A model generated the notes under the pieces. That model worked only from the letters and a program-made list of their open reading frames with translations. It searched no databases and was not told the origin of the DNA. Shown here piece after piece: positions 16,973-26,279 of a DNA stretch of 64,000 nt. The position numbers and the translations under genes were made by a program. The stretch comes from Paenibacillus uliginis N3/975. GTDB lineage: Bacteria; Bacillota; Bacilli; Paenibacillales; Paenibacillaceae. Numbering within the stretch: the stretch's first letter is position 1; every line of letters starts with the position of its first letter. Location of the stretch: assembly GCF_900177425.1 (NCBI RefSeq), contig NZ_LT840184.1, positions 2,628,010 through 2,692,009 on the forward strand, read 5' to 3'.

Positions 16973-18004
16973 ATGATAAACAAAATGAACAAGCAACTGG
17001 GTCTAATCGTATGTGCTTTGGTTGTCGTAATGATGGTTTTGGCCGGTTGCAGCAATACAAACAACAACTCGGATTTATCTAGTGGTGAGGATAAGACGTC
17101 TACTGAAACGTCTGCCACTGCGACAGATGGAGCAGAGAAATCAGAATCAGAGAAGACAGAGGGGAAGTCCGGCACTCGAAAAGTATCGACGGTGATGGGG
17201 GAAGTGGAAGTGCCTGCTAATCCTCAGCGTGTCATTGTCAACTGGTATGTCGGGGATGTATTTACGCTTGGAATTAAGCCTGTTGCGATAAACGCTCGTG
17301 CTGATAAAGCGATGCCTTTTTACGATCAGTTTGAGGGCATTCCGATCACTGAAAAATGGGAGTCCGAAGAAATCTTGAAATACGAACCCGATCTGATCAT
17401 TACTTTTGATCCTAAGGATTTCGAGAATTTTTCCAAGCTTGCCCCGGTTATCGTGGCCCCTGAAGGGGACTTAAGCTCATCTGAGCGGTTATCCTTCCTC
17501 GGCGAAGCAACTGGTCATGAAGCAGAGGCCCAAAAAGCGATTTCCGTCTTCGAGGAGAAGCTAAAAAATGCGAAGGAAAAACTGAGCAGCGGCATTTTCA
17601 AAGATAAAACCTTCAGTATACTCCAGGACTGGGGTCGAGAATCATACGGGGTTATGTATGAGACGGGTTCACGGGGAGGCACGTTGCTCTATGAATATCT
17701 TGAACTGAAAAAGCCGGAAAAGCTGGAGCAATTGATCAAGCAATCAGAGAAAGGACGCGATTCCCTGTCCTATGAAGTGGCCTCTCAATATTTTGGGGAC
17801 TACGTTCTCTGGTTTCTAAAAGAAGGGTATGAATCCGAATATGCAAATACGGTAATTTGGGATAGCATTCCAGCCGTCAAGAATGGAAATATCATAGAAG
17901 TACCGGGGCAATATGGCGGCTTGTTCTATTACTCTGATGTTGCCAGCATGACCGCCCAGTTGGATTATATGGTGGATCGGTTGTTGGAACTAGAAAAGAA
18001 GTAA
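16973..18004 (+). CDS. iron-siderophore ABC transporter substrate-binding lipoprotein
   Basis: A 343-residue class III (FepB/FhuD-type) binding protein. The lipobox LAGC puts the lipidated Cys at residue 26, followed by a Ser/Thr/Glu-rich linker of about 45 residues. The two lobes contain VMGEVEVPANPQRVIV and the IKPVAI strand, LKYEPDLIITFD, and the long helix linking the lobes. GGAGAAGAG precedes the ATG. First gene of a Fur-controlled operon with two FecCD-type permeases. It binds a ferric siderophore at the outer face of the membrane; which one is not evident, but YfiY/FeuA-like proteins are the closest types I recognise. Confidence 0.92.
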   Translation: MINKMNKQLGLIVCALVVVMMVLAGCSNTNNNSDLSSGEDKTSTETSATATDGAEKSESEKTEGKSGTRKVSTVMGEVEVPANPQRVIVNWYVGDVFTLGIKPVAINARADKAMPFYDQFEGIPITEKWESEEILKYEPDLIITFDPKDFENFSKLAPVIVAPEGDLSSSERLSFLGEATGHEAEAQKAISVFEEKLKNAKEKLSSGIFKDKTFSILQDWGRESYGVMYETGSRGGTLLYEYLELKKPEKLEQLIKQSEKGRDSLSYEVASQYFGDYVLWFLKEGYESEYANTVIWDSIPAVKNGNIIEVPGQYGGLFYYSDVASMTAQLDYMVDRLLELEKK

Positions 18005-18038
18005 TGATGAATAATACGTATAATTTAAGGGTGTCAAT

Positions 18039-19073
18039 ATGTTAATAGAAGCAAAGGATACAAACAAGGGCTACAATGGAAGGCTCAAGTTTAGCTTGTT
18101 CATGTTGGCAGGTATAGTTCTGCTGATTTTAGCAACCGCAGCATCAATTTCATTCGGCGCAGCGGACTTGAGCCTTGAATTGGCATGGGGAGCGGTGTTC
18201 AATTTCGATCCGGAGATCACGGAACATCATATTATTCATGTTTTCCGGCTACCACGCACGGTAGCGGATATTGTCGTTGGCAGCAGCTTGGCTGTTTGTG
18301 GAGCTATCATGCAAGGAACCACGCGTAATCCATTGGCCGATTCCGGACTACTCGGAATCAGTTCGGGCTCTACATTTGCAATTGCGATGTGCATGGCCTT
18401 TTTGCCCGGGCGCACTTATGTGGAAACGATGATATATTCCTGTATGGGTGCGGCCATCACTACAGCCATCACTTATTATCTGGCATCCGTCGGTAAGCGG
18501 GGAATGACACCGCAACGTCTGGTGCTGGCAGGAATGTCGATTTCAATGCTGTTTGGTTCTTTCAGCACGTATATTGCCCTCAAATACGATATTGGTCAGG
18601 ATTTGGCCTATTGGACGGCTGGAGGTACTGCCAACGTTGAATGGATGCAGCTTGCTTATGTTTCACCGTTATTTGTGATGGGACTGATATGGGCGATCGC
18701 TCTCTCCCCATCTATAACGATTCTTAACTTCGGAGAGGAGCTCGCGGCCGGTCTTGGACTTCGTGTCAAATTGATTAAAGGCTCTTCAACGGTGATTGTG
18801 TTAATATTGACGGGCCTTTCCGTTATTGTTGTGGGTCCAATCGGTTTTGTCGGGCTAATCATTCCGCATATCGTGCGATTTATTATTGGTGTGGACTATC
18901 GGTTTATCATGCCCGCCTCCGCTTTGTACGGTGCTGTGTTTATGGTTGGCGCAGATTTACTAGGCAGAATGTTGGGCCGCCCTCACGAGACACCTCTTGG
19001 AATTATTTTTGCATTGATCGGAGTTCCATACTTCCTCTATCTCGTGCGCAAACAAAGGAGGGAGTTTAGTTGA
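18039..19073 (+). CDS. FecCD-family siderophore ABC permease 1
   Basis: A 344-residue permease with about nine to ten membrane segments. It carries the family motifs LPRTVADIVVGSSLAVCGAI, QGTTRNPLADSGLLGISSGS and the ATPase-contact loop near GPIGFVGLIIPHIVR. It pairs with the following permease as a heterodimer. AAGGGTG precedes the ATG. The last four bases overlap the start of the next gene (TTGA). Confidence 0.93.
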   Translation: MLIEAKDTNKGYNGRLKFSLFMLAGIVLLILATAASISFGAADLSLELAWGAVFNFDPEITEHHIIHVFRLPRTVADIVVGSSLAVCGAIMQGTTRNPLADSGLLGISSGSTFAIAMCMAFLPGRTYVETMIYSCMGAAITTAITYYLASVGKRGMTPQRLVLAGMSISMLFGSFSTYIALKYDIGQDLAYWTAGGTANVEWMQLAYVSPLFVMGLIWAIALSPSITILNFGEELAAGLGLRVKLIKGSSTVIVLILTGLSVIVVGPIGFVGLIIPHIVRFIIGVDYRFIMPASALYGAVFMVGADLLGRMLGRPHETPLGIIFALIGVPYFLYLVRKQRREFS

Positions 19074-20092
19074 CTCAACTCGTTAGTAAGCGTTCCACGT
19101 CAGCAAGGCCGATTGCTACTATTTTGCTGTTGTCCGTACTGCTATTCATAGTGGCGGTGATTAGCATGAATGTCGGGAGATTAAATTTATCTCCGATCGA
19201 GGTGCTGAAAGTGATCATCGGACAGGGGACGGAGAAGCAAAATCTAATCGTATTTGACCTTCGATTGCCACGTATCGTATTGGCTATTTTAGTGGGGATG
19301 GGTATGTCCATCTCGGGCTGTGTTATGCAGGGTTTGCTCAAAAATGATTTGGCGAGTCCGGGAACATTGGGAATCAGCTCGGGCTCCGGATTGTTTGTTT
19401 TATTATATATTACTGTTTTTGCGACGAAAGGGCTCTTATCACCACTGTTGTTGCCGTTGCTGGCCTTTGTTGGCGGAATCACCGCAGCGCTGCTGATATT
19501 TGTACTTGCCTACAGAAAGGGAAGGGAGCTTTCACCTACAGGTTTGATTTTAACCGGTGTGGCTATGGGGAGCGGATACGGCGCATTGTCGCTGGTGATT
19601 ACGCTTGGTCTCGACCAGAAACAGTATGATTTTGCTCTGCGCTGGCAGATCGGAAATTTATGGGGGGACGACTGGAAATACATTATGGTACTGTTTCCTT
19701 GGGTGATTCTTATCAGTTCTTATGTTCTGTACAAATCGAATACGTTGAACACTATAAAACTTGGGAATCAAATGGCAACTGGACTAGGCGTCGCGATCAA
19801 ACGGGAGTTTATCGGTCTGACGTTGGCGGCAGTCGCGCTATCATCTGGCAGCGTGGCGCTTGGCGGCAACTTTTTCTTCGTGGGATTGATTGGTCCTCAT
19901 ATAGCCCGCAGGATGGTAGGCCCCAATCACAAGTTCATGATACCCACTGCCGCGCTGATAGGCGCGCTAGTTATCCTGGCGGCAGACACCTTCTCCCGCA
20001 CCGTCAGTATGGGCGCAGATATTCCAACGGGAGTCATTATTACGATCTTTGTAACTCCCTATTTCCTCTACCTTCTGTCGAAAGCGAATTGA
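19070..20092 (+). CDS. FecCD-family siderophore ABC permease 2
   Basis: A 340-residue partner permease with LPRIVLAILVGMGMSISGCV, QGLLKNDLASPGTLGISSGS and FFVGLIGPHIARRMVG. The start is TTG at 19070, overlapping the previous stop as TTGA, with GGAGGGAG about 8 bases upstream. No ATP-binding gene follows before the terminator, so the system must borrow an ATPase encoded elsewhere, as the B. subtilis Feu and Yfi systems share one. Confidence 0.93.
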   Translation: MTQLVSKRSTSARPIATILLLSVLLFIVAVISMNVGRLNLSPIEVLKVIIGQGTEKQNLIVFDLRLPRIVLAILVGMGMSISGCVMQGLLKNDLASPGTLGISSGSGLFVLLYITVFATKGLLSPLLLPLLAFVGGITAALLIFVLAYRKGRELSPTGLILTGVAMGSGYGALSLVITLGLDQKQYDFALRWQIGNLWGDDWKYIMVLFPWVILISSYVLYKSNTLNTIKLGNQMATGLGVAIKREFIGLTLAAVALSSGSVALGGNFFFVGLIGPHIARRMVGPNHKFMIPTAALIGALVILAADTFSRTVSMGADIPTGVIITIFVTPYFLYLLSKAN

Positions 20093-20101
20093 GGCATCGT
20101 T

Positions 20102-20142
20102 GAAACCCAGCGTTTATTATAAAGATGCTGGGTTTCATTTTT
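20102..20142 (+). terminator. intrinsic terminator of the siderophore operon
   Basis: GAAACCCAGC (20102-20111) and GCTGGGTTTC (20127-20136) form a perfect 10-bp stem followed by ATTTTTA. Confidence 0.92.
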
Positions 20143-20191
20143 AGTGGCTTTAGTTAGAAAAATAGAAATTACAAAAGTTCAGAGTTATGCT

Positions 20192-20914
20192 TCATTCCAA
20201 CAATCCCAATGCTGCATACACCTTTTTCGAGACGACACCGTTCTGCGCCAAATGGTGATCACGTTGAAATTTTTTTAAAGCTGCGGTTGTATTCGAGTGG
20301 AACTTACCGTTACATATCCCTTCGAAGTAACCGGAACTTTTCAAACGGGATTGAATCAGTTGCACATCTCCTCCAACATCGCCTTCCGCCAAATCCCTTG
20401 GTTCATGATTCGGTCCTCCCAATACATGGCCATAAATGGTTACTTTTGTACCGACTGGGACCATCTCGAATAATTCAAGGACATCGTTGTTACGCATACG
20501 AATGCAACCGTGACTCAAATGCTTCCCAATGGAGTACGGCCTATTTGTACCGTGAATACCGTAACTTCCCCATGGGACGTCTAAGCCAAGCCATCGTGGG
20601 CCAAAGGAAGGACCCCAATCTTTCCCCTTATATACAACTTGGTATTCTCCAACAGGGGTAGGAGTGGATGGATTTCCAACCGCAATGCGATATGTTTTGA
20701 ATTTCTGTCCCTGTGCCCGTACAATCAGTTGATGATACTGAGGGTAAACTTCGATAGAATAAATGCCTTGGTCAGCCACAATCGGCAAGGATGGTTCGGC
20801 GGCATAGGCAGGGTTGTGCGCAATTTCTTCAGTCATGGCTAAAATCAGTAAAGATATTACAATAGCCCGAAGTGGAAGGTAGGGTATTTTTTGTATCATT
20901 GTTTTTCTCACCAC
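20192..20914 (-). CDS. L,D-transpeptidase (YkuD) with peptidoglycan-binding domain
   Basis: A 240-residue exported protein. The signal peptide ends near AYAAE (about residue 39). The YkuD catalytic domain at about 50-165 has HGTNRPYSIG and the nucleophile motif SHGCIRM with Cys137. A C-terminal PG_binding_1 domain lies at about 178-240 (DVQLIQSRLKSSGYFEG...TTAALKKFQRDH). It would form 3-3 peptidoglycan cross-links or anchor proteins outside the membrane. A decayed 75-bp copy of its 3' end lies at 16618, across the siderophore operon. Confidence 0.93.
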   Translation of the reverse strand: MVRKTMIQKIPYLPLRAIVISLLILAMTEEIAHNPAYAAEPSLPIVADQGIYSIEVYPQYHQLIVRAQGQKFKTYRIAVGNPSTPTPVGEYQVVYKGKDWGPSFGPRWLGLDVPWGSYGIHGTNRPYSIGKHLSHGCIRMRNNDVLELFEMVPVGTKVTIYGHVLGGPNHEPRDLAEGDVGGDVQLIQSRLKSSGYFEGICNGKFHSNTTAALKKFQRDHHLAQNGVVSKKVYAALGLLE

Positions 20915-21167
20915 AATTAAATTTTTTAGATATTGATGTAGGTTATCCTAATGGGTGAAATTCATTCGTACATTCGGATACTTTCCCAACAGCTCACCTC
21001 GAATATAAATCCTAGATGGTCAGTCCGAATATACAAGTTGAGTAGTGAGGGTAGAGCAGTCACCTTGTAACAATAGTTTTCACATTATTTATATGTATTC
21101 AATGTAAATTTTTGATAAGCTAGAAAATAGAAACTACATATTATTAGGAGAAGTAAGGAGTAGAGAA

Positions 21168-21677
21168 GTGAATAAATTTTATAGAGCGTTAGCTCATGTA
21201 AACAAAATAGTTTACGAACCTAATCATTTAATTTTAAAATCCATTCAAGAAGAAAATCAAAATTCAGATTACGGCGCTGGAACATTTCACTTAAATTCTA
21301 AATCAGTTCGGTTTAGAGTCGCAAAAATAACACCTAAGAAAGTAGGGCAGTTTGTTGCATTTTGGGAAAAAGACGAAAATAATAAAAATCAACCCTTTAC
21401 ATATGAAAAGGCTCCTGATTTATTGGTCATCAATACCTCTATGAGTAATAATCAGTTTGGGCAATTTATTTTCCCAAAAGAAATTCTTGCAAAACAAAAT
21501 ATCTTTAAGACGAGTACTACAAGAGGGAAAATGGCAATAAGGATTTATCCTAGTTGGGATAATCCAACTAGCAAACAAGCGATATCAACTAAAAAATGGC
21601 AATCACCTTATTTTGTTGATATGAGTACTACGGATAATTTACCTATACAAAAAATATTAGAACTGTATTCTCAGTAA
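21168..21677 (+). CDS. MepB-family protein
   Basis: A 169-residue protein matching the MepB family named from the S. aureus mepRAB operon. Markers are DYGAGTFHLNSKSVRFRVAK, the conserved VGQFVAFWEKD, PFTYEKAPDLLVIN, FGQFIFPKEIL, RGKMAIRIYPSWD and QSPYFVD. The function of MepB is not established. The start is GTG at 21168 with AAGGAG upstream. The gene is clearly more AT-rich than its neighbours, suggesting acquisition. Monocistronic, with a terminator at 21802. Confidence 0.82.
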   Translation: MNKFYRALAHVNKIVYEPNHLILKSIQEENQNSDYGAGTFHLNSKSVRFRVAKITPKKVGQFVAFWEKDENNKNQPFTYEKAPDLLVINTSMSNNQFGQFIFPKEILAKQNIFKTSTTRGKMAIRIYPSWDNPTSKQAISTKKWQSPYFVDMSTTDNLPIQKILELYSQ

Positions 21678-21801
21678 ATTAATAAAGGTACAAGTTTCCA
21701 GGTTTCTAATGCCATTCGGGCAGTAGGAACCGCCCACGGGACACACCCAATTTATTTTTTGATCAGCATACAAAAGGCGAGTTCGCCGCAGGAATAGACG
21801 G

Positions 21802-21837
21802 GACGAGTATGGGAATGCCTAAACTCGTCGTTTTTTT
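21802..21837 (+). terminator. intrinsic terminator downstream of the MepB-like gene
   Basis: GACGAGT (21802-21808) pairs with ACTCGTC (21823-21829), followed by G and T7. The 120 bases before it hold no recognisable gene. Confidence 0.82.
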
Positions 21838-21923
21838 ATAATTGATTGAAATAAGTATCCAATTTGTTATTATTAAAAGGATTTATATTCCATATATTTA
21901 GATAGTTAGGAGAAAGGAGATGA

Positions 21924-21992
21924 ATGCGAAGTATAAAACAACAAGCTTTTGTAAGCGTTTTATCTAACTTGAAGGAGAGTGAATTCGTATAA
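21924..21992 (+). CDS. 22-codon leader ORF coupled to the DUF4855 gene
   Basis: An ATG at 21924, four bases after AAAGGAG, opens a 22-residue frame (MRSIKQQAFVSVLSNLKESE plus Phe-Val). Its TAA overlaps the ATG of the large gene as TAATG at 21990-21994. The Shine-Dalgarno of the large gene (AAGGAGAG at 21972) is about 13 bases from its ATG, longer than optimal, so coupling through this leader is plausible. The peptide is not recognised. Confidence 0.45.
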   Translation: MRSIKQQAFVSVLSNLKESEFV

Positions 21993-24900
21993 TGAGGTTA
22001 AAGAAACGGATCAGCGTACTTACAGCTGTATTTATGTTTGTTTCTGTAAGCATGTCTTCCATCTTCTCACCAGTCACATCTGCAGCTTACTTACCCAAGA
22101 ACAGTGAAAAATCCAATGGTGCTTCAAACATTGCGCTTATCTACACAGGCTACTATAATCCAGACAATTATGATGGAGTGAAGGTAGGGGATTATGACAA
22201 GGATCAGTTCCTACCTTATGTTGGTTATCTGAATGACGAGGGCGTTGCAGAAGACTATTTCTTTGACACATTCCTCATGCTGACTACATCCTCTCCATAC
22301 AAAGGCAGTCTGGCACGTTATTACGATTGGGTAGCCGGCAGCAAGCCGGGTACCCTGCAGGACTGGAAATGGGCGATGGATCGGGTATTCGAAAAAGGAA
22401 TACAGCTGGATGGTCTCGAGGCCGCGGCTGAGCAGGTAAGCGGTGATTTGAAAGATCCGGATAAGAAGGTGAATGTATATTTAACCTTGCCGTTCCCAGA
22501 TCCACAAAGTAAAGACTTCGGTGATTTCAATGGTGATGGAACCGTTAAAAATCTGGAAAGTCTGGATACTCGAAAAGCGCTAATACGCTGGTATGTAGAT
22601 ACAATGACAGCTCGTTTTGAGCAGCAAAATTATAAACATCTGAAGCTAAGTGGGTTCTACTGGCTGCAGGAAGACTTGGATACAACCGTTGCTGGTGAGC
22701 AGGAGAGTGCGAAATATGCCTCAGAATATTTGCAGCAGCGAGGGATGCGTCTAGGGTGGATCCCTTGGTTTGGGGCATTGGAGAAGGCCAATGGCAATCG
22801 ACTCGGGTTTGATTTTTCTGCAATTCAACCGAATCACTACTTTGACGAGGACTCTACAATTCAACGTGTAGAGGATACTGCGAATATTGCCTACGCCAAT
22901 GAAACCGGGGTTGAGGTTGAATTTGATCAACGAATCATTGACCTTCCAAGGTATCGTCAAGCCTTTTATAATTACCTGATTACAGGTGTCAAAAAGCAAT
23001 TTATGAATGATGCCATGATTGCATATTATCAAGATGTTTATGCCATTTATGATCTTTACCACTCAGAGATCCCAGCGGCAAAACAGATGTATACAGACAT
23101 TTATAAATTTGCTAAAGGAACGTATACAGCTCCGGTAGGAAACTATAAGGGCCGAGTGGTAGATCATAAAGGGAATGGTATTACTGATGCTACGCTAACC
23201 GATAAGGCCGGAACTGTCGTAACAACAGATGAGGACGGAAAGTTTGAGATGAACGGTTTATTCGCAACACAAAATTCATTTGTTGTAGAGAAGCAGGGAA
23301 TGCAGAGTCGTGAGGTGACGGTTGATGTTCGTGACCAGCAGACGATTTATCGTGACATTGCTCTCCAGAATGCATTTGGAGGTCCTGTGAAGGAATCGAA
23401 GCCCCTCGTTGATTTTGAAGGGGATATGGTATACGGTACGAACAACAGCAATTATGTGAAACGTGCGACGGTAACCGATGCAACTTATGTTCAGCAAGGC
23501 AATCAATCACTAAAGATCGATTTCAAGGCTTTAGAAGATAGCTGGGTTGGGGCTTACATTGATTCGGATTATGACGGATTCTGGAAAGTCCCACCAGAAG
23601 AATCGTACCCAGCATACACGCTCAAGGATTGGAGTGAGTACGATACCGTAAGCTTTGCCGTGTACAATCCTTCTCCCCAACCTCAAGAGTTCAAAGTTAT
23701 GTACATGTATGAGTATGATTGGGGAAAAACTTATGCCAAAAACCTGGTGCTCCCACCTGGGCAATGGACAGTCATTGAACAATCGATACAAGAAATGAAG
23801 AAAGCGGGCAGCAAAACCCAAAATATGATTCGCATTGCGCTCATGCGTAACAAGCAAACGGAGGATGCAACGTTCTACGTTGACGATTTAAAGTTAATGA
23901 AATATGAAGAAGACAGCGCTCCACCCGACTATAGGATATCTCTTCCATCCAAGCTGACTACGATGGATATTGGTGCGGTATGGGCACCGGTTGTCATCGA
24001 CAAGAATGGCAAAGAGCAAGTAAATGAAGATGCGGTGTTCACCAGCTCTGATCCTGGTGTCATTGAAGTAACGCCAGACGGCAAGATTCAAGCTGTTCAA
24101 GAAGGTACAGCTGTGATTCGTGCACAGATTGGGCCATATGAAGCGGAATCTGCAGTCGTGGAAGTCGCGCGATGGGCATACAATCAGCTGAAGGGGACGG
24201 AGACACCTCTAAATATCAACCGAGGATTCAATAATCCGGTTCTTCCACTGCAGGGAGACACCCAATATGTTGTGAAGGAAGGTAGCAAACTCAAGATTGC
24301 ACACAAATATAATAGAAGCAACGATATGTGGATCGTGTTTGATCATGCCGGTGCAAACAAGCTGTATGGAATGAAAGAATGGCGTCTTAGTCCGAATGTG
24401 AATAAGGATACAAGCCCTGACTTGGCACGTCCTTCAGATATGCTGCAGCCAGATATTTCGGATTGGGTCGGCCCATATATTGTAGGCGCAAATCAGAATG
24501 GAAATGGTAAAGGTCAGGACTTCACCGGTGGCAATCACAACTACGATGGCGGCGAGAATAGCTCTACGACGGGCAGAACCATACAATATAAAGTGTGGGT
24601 TGACGGGAAGGAGCTTCAAGACGGGAAGATCATATCCGGTGGCAAAGTAAAGATAAAGGTAGTCAATCGGATCCAAGGCTTCAATACGAAGGAGCAGGAC
24701 GGCAGCGGCCGTGAAATTTTGCAAGAAACGGTTACGTATGAAGTTGAGGGTGGCAAAGTACTAGTCCATACTGAGATTAAGCCTTTGGAAGACATCACCT
24801 TGTATCGCTATTATGGACTTCAGTCCGTCAATGGAGCATGGAATCATGAAATTCGATACTATGCTGGAGAGACGGAAGTCGCAAGAAGTGAAGCGGGTAA

Positions 24901-25633
24901 GTATAGTGACTCTGGGACAAAGTCCCAACATCCCGACGTTGATAAGTATTTGCTTAGCTCTGCGGTGAAAGATGCGAATCAGCATCAACTGCTCGTATCG
25001 CTTGATCGCAATTACGGGCTTGGACAATTGCAGTATCTCGCTGACGATCAGCCGGTTGTATTTACGCAGGAGTATGGAAAATCATATTTCCTACAAGTGT
25101 TTAACAAATCGGCAGAATTGAAAAAAGGCAAAAAAGTTGGTTGGCGCGGCGAATATCATTTCTTCTCCACTCCTGCTCAAGAAAGAACGATCAAACTGTT
25201 GAGCAACTACAGCAACGGATATGTATTGCCGACAGAAGAAGCTTCCTACCAATGGGAAATTATTGGTGATGCCGTTCAGAAGGTAAGCGAATCCAGCAAC
25301 AGTATCAAGATTAAGGGAGTAAAAGAAGGCACGGCAACGATCAAAGTTACGATGACATACAATGGCAAATCGCAAGCTTTTGAGTCGACAGTGCAGGTAG
25401 AAGATCACCAAATGGTGGACACAACCGAATTGCAGCAATTGCTTGATGAAGCGAAGGCACTCCTTCAGCAAACAGGTGATCCATATAGTAAGGAAAAGGG
25501 GCATTTAGCTGAGGCTTCGATTAATATCATGAGAAAGCTGAAGGCTGAAGGCTTCACGCAAGCTAACGTAGATGAAGCTACAGCTGAGCTGAAGGAAGCT
25601 ATTACGAATTTCAAGAAAGCAACACAAGGGTAG
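21992..25633 (+). CDS. large secreted modular DUF4855 protein
   Basis: A 1213-residue exported protein. A signal peptide of about 32 residues (ends near VTSAAY) is followed by a DUF4855 domain (about 45-375; GFYWLQEDL and LGWIPWFGA suggest a TIM-barrel-like glycosidase fold). Then come a CarboxypepD_reg-like beta-sandwich (about 380-460), a carbohydrate-binding-like sandwich (about 470-640), a Big_2 Ig-like domain (about 655-730), an unrecognised 330-residue region with a Gly/Asn-rich insert, a second Ig-like domain (about 1080-1140), and a C-terminal FIVAR-like helical domain (TTELQQLLDEAKALL...). DUF4855 proteins are poorly characterised. It likely acts on wall or extracellular polysaccharide. 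No LPXTG or SLH anchor. Confidence 0.8.
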   Translation: MRLKKRISVLTAVFMFVSVSMSSIFSPVTSAAYLPKNSEKSNGASNIALIYTGYYNPDNYDGVKVGDYDKDQFLPYVGYLNDEGVAEDYFFDTFLMLTTSSPYKGSLARYYDWVAGSKPGTLQDWKWAMDRVFEKGIQLDGLEAAAEQVSGDLKDPDKKVNVYLTLPFPDPQSKDFGDFNGDGTVKNLESLDTRKALIRWYVDTMTARFEQQNYKHLKLSGFYWLQEDLDTTVAGEQESAKYASEYLQQRGMRLGWIPWFGALEKANGNRLGFDFSAIQPNHYFDEDSTIQRVEDTANIAYANETGVEVEFDQRIIDLPRYRQAFYNYLITGVKKQFMNDAMIAYYQDVYAIYDLYHSEIPAAKQMYTDIYKFAKGTYTAPVGNYKGRVVDHKGNGITDATLTDKAGTVVTTDEDGKFEMNGLFATQNSFVVEKQGMQSREVTVDVRDQQTIYRDIALQNAFGGPVKESKPLVDFEGDMVYGTNNSNYVKRATVTDATYVQQGNQSLKIDFKALEDSWVGAYIDSDYDGFWKVPPEESYPAYTLKDWSEYDTVSFAVYNPSPQPQEFKVMYMYEYDWGKTYAKNLVLPPGQWTVIEQSIQEMKKAGSKTQNMIRIALMRNKQTEDATFYVDDLKLMKYEEDSAPPDYRISLPSKLTTMDIGAVWAPVVIDKNGKEQVNEDAVFTSSDPGVIEVTPDGKIQAVQEGTAVIRAQIGPYEAESAVVEVARWAYNQLKGTETPLNINRGFNNPVLPLQGDTQYVVKEGSKLKIAHKYNRSNDMWIVFDHAGANKLYGMKEWRLSPNVNKDTSPDLARPSDMLQPDISDWVGPYIVGANQNGNGKGQDFTGGNHNYDGGENSSTTGRTIQYKVWVDGKELQDGKIISGGKVKIKVVNRIQGFNTKEQDGSGREILQETVTYEVEGGKVLVHTEIKPLEDITLYRYYGLQSVNGAWNHEIRYYAGETEVARSEAGKYSDSGTKSQHPDVDKYLLSSAVKDANQHQLLVSLDRNYGLGQLQYLADDQPVVFTQEYGKSYFLQVFNKSAELKKGKKVGWRGEYHFFSTPAQERTIKLLSNYSNGYVLPTEEASYQWEIIGDAVQKVSESSNSIKIKGVKEGTATIKVTMTYNGKSQAFESTVQVEDHQMVDTTELQQLLDEAKALLQQTGDPYSKEKGHLAEASINIMRKLKAEGFTQANVDEATAELKEAITNFKKATQG

Positions 25634-25708
25634 ACTATGAACATCACGGAAGAAGGGAGAATATGACCAGGCTATCTTATCATACCCTTTTTATAAACAA
25701 ATTAAGGT

Positions 25709-25954
25709 GTGATGCTGTTGAAAACGGATAAAAACAGCCCAATAGTTATTTACGTTATAAAAGGCTCTACAATAAGGAGATTTGTAATCCTAGATTTAAT
25801 AATTGGAGCAGGAATTTTCTATGTAGTTAAATTAGTTTCTTTAAGTGTATTAGCAGCATCTGTTAGTAGTTTCATGGGGACAGAAGGAATTAAAAGAGTA
25901 ACAAAAATTTTAAATAAAAGTAACGTAAAAAAGAAGACGATTAAACTTATGTGA
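25709..25954 (+). CDS. small membrane protein, unrecognised
   Basis: About 81 codons. A charged N-terminus, a 35-residue hydrophobic stretch (FVILDLIIGAGIFYVVKLVS and on) long enough for one or two membrane segments, and a Lys-rich tail. AAGGTG lies upstream of a GTG/ATG/TTG start cluster at 25709-25718, so the exact start is uncertain. A good terminator follows 8 bases past the stop, which favours a real gene. No family recognised. Confidence 0.5.
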   Translation: MMLLKTDKNSPIVIYVIKGSTIRRFVILDLIIGAGIFYVVKLVSLSVLAASVSSFMGTEGIKRVTKILNKSNVKKKTIKLM

Positions 25955-25961
25955 CATGATA

Positions 25962-25996
25962 AAAGGAGCTTGCTATGAGGCAGCTCCTTTTTGTTT
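25962..25996 (+). terminator. intrinsic terminator of the small membrane-protein gene
   Basis: AAAGGAGCT (25962-25970) and AGCTCCTTT (25982-25990) form a perfect 9-bp stem followed by TTGTTTT. Confidence 0.87.
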
Positions 25997-26020
25997 TATT
26001 GATTTATTGGATAGGTAAGT

Positions 26021-26224
26021 ATGGAATACATGTCGGGGCGAGGAAAGGAAGTATTTCAGATACGAGAGTGGACAGGCGGGAAAATGGGACCTTATGATAG
26101 AGGAAAGTTTCGGGGTACGCGCGATGTCAGGCAGGCGGCGGAAATTGTAGTTCAACTGGCCACGCTTCCGGAGGACGGGCAGACGGGAGGCTTCTTCAAT
26201 GATCAAGGCATAATCCCTTGGTAA
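26021..26224 (+). pseudogene. 3' remnant of a short-chain dehydrogenase/reductase gene
   Basis: The last 45 codons encode RDVRQAAEIVVQLATLPEDG followed by TGGFFNDQGIIPW and a stop. This is the characteristic C-terminus of plant/bacterial carbonyl-reductase-like SDRs (...vWLATLPdDGPTGGFF.d...iPW). The Rossmann nucleotide motif and the catalytic YxxxK region are absent, and the preceding codons are degenerate. Confidence 0.75.
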
Positions 26225-26279
26225 AAAGATGATATTGGTAGTTCTGGCCTATCTTATCGTGATGATGGACATATAACAA

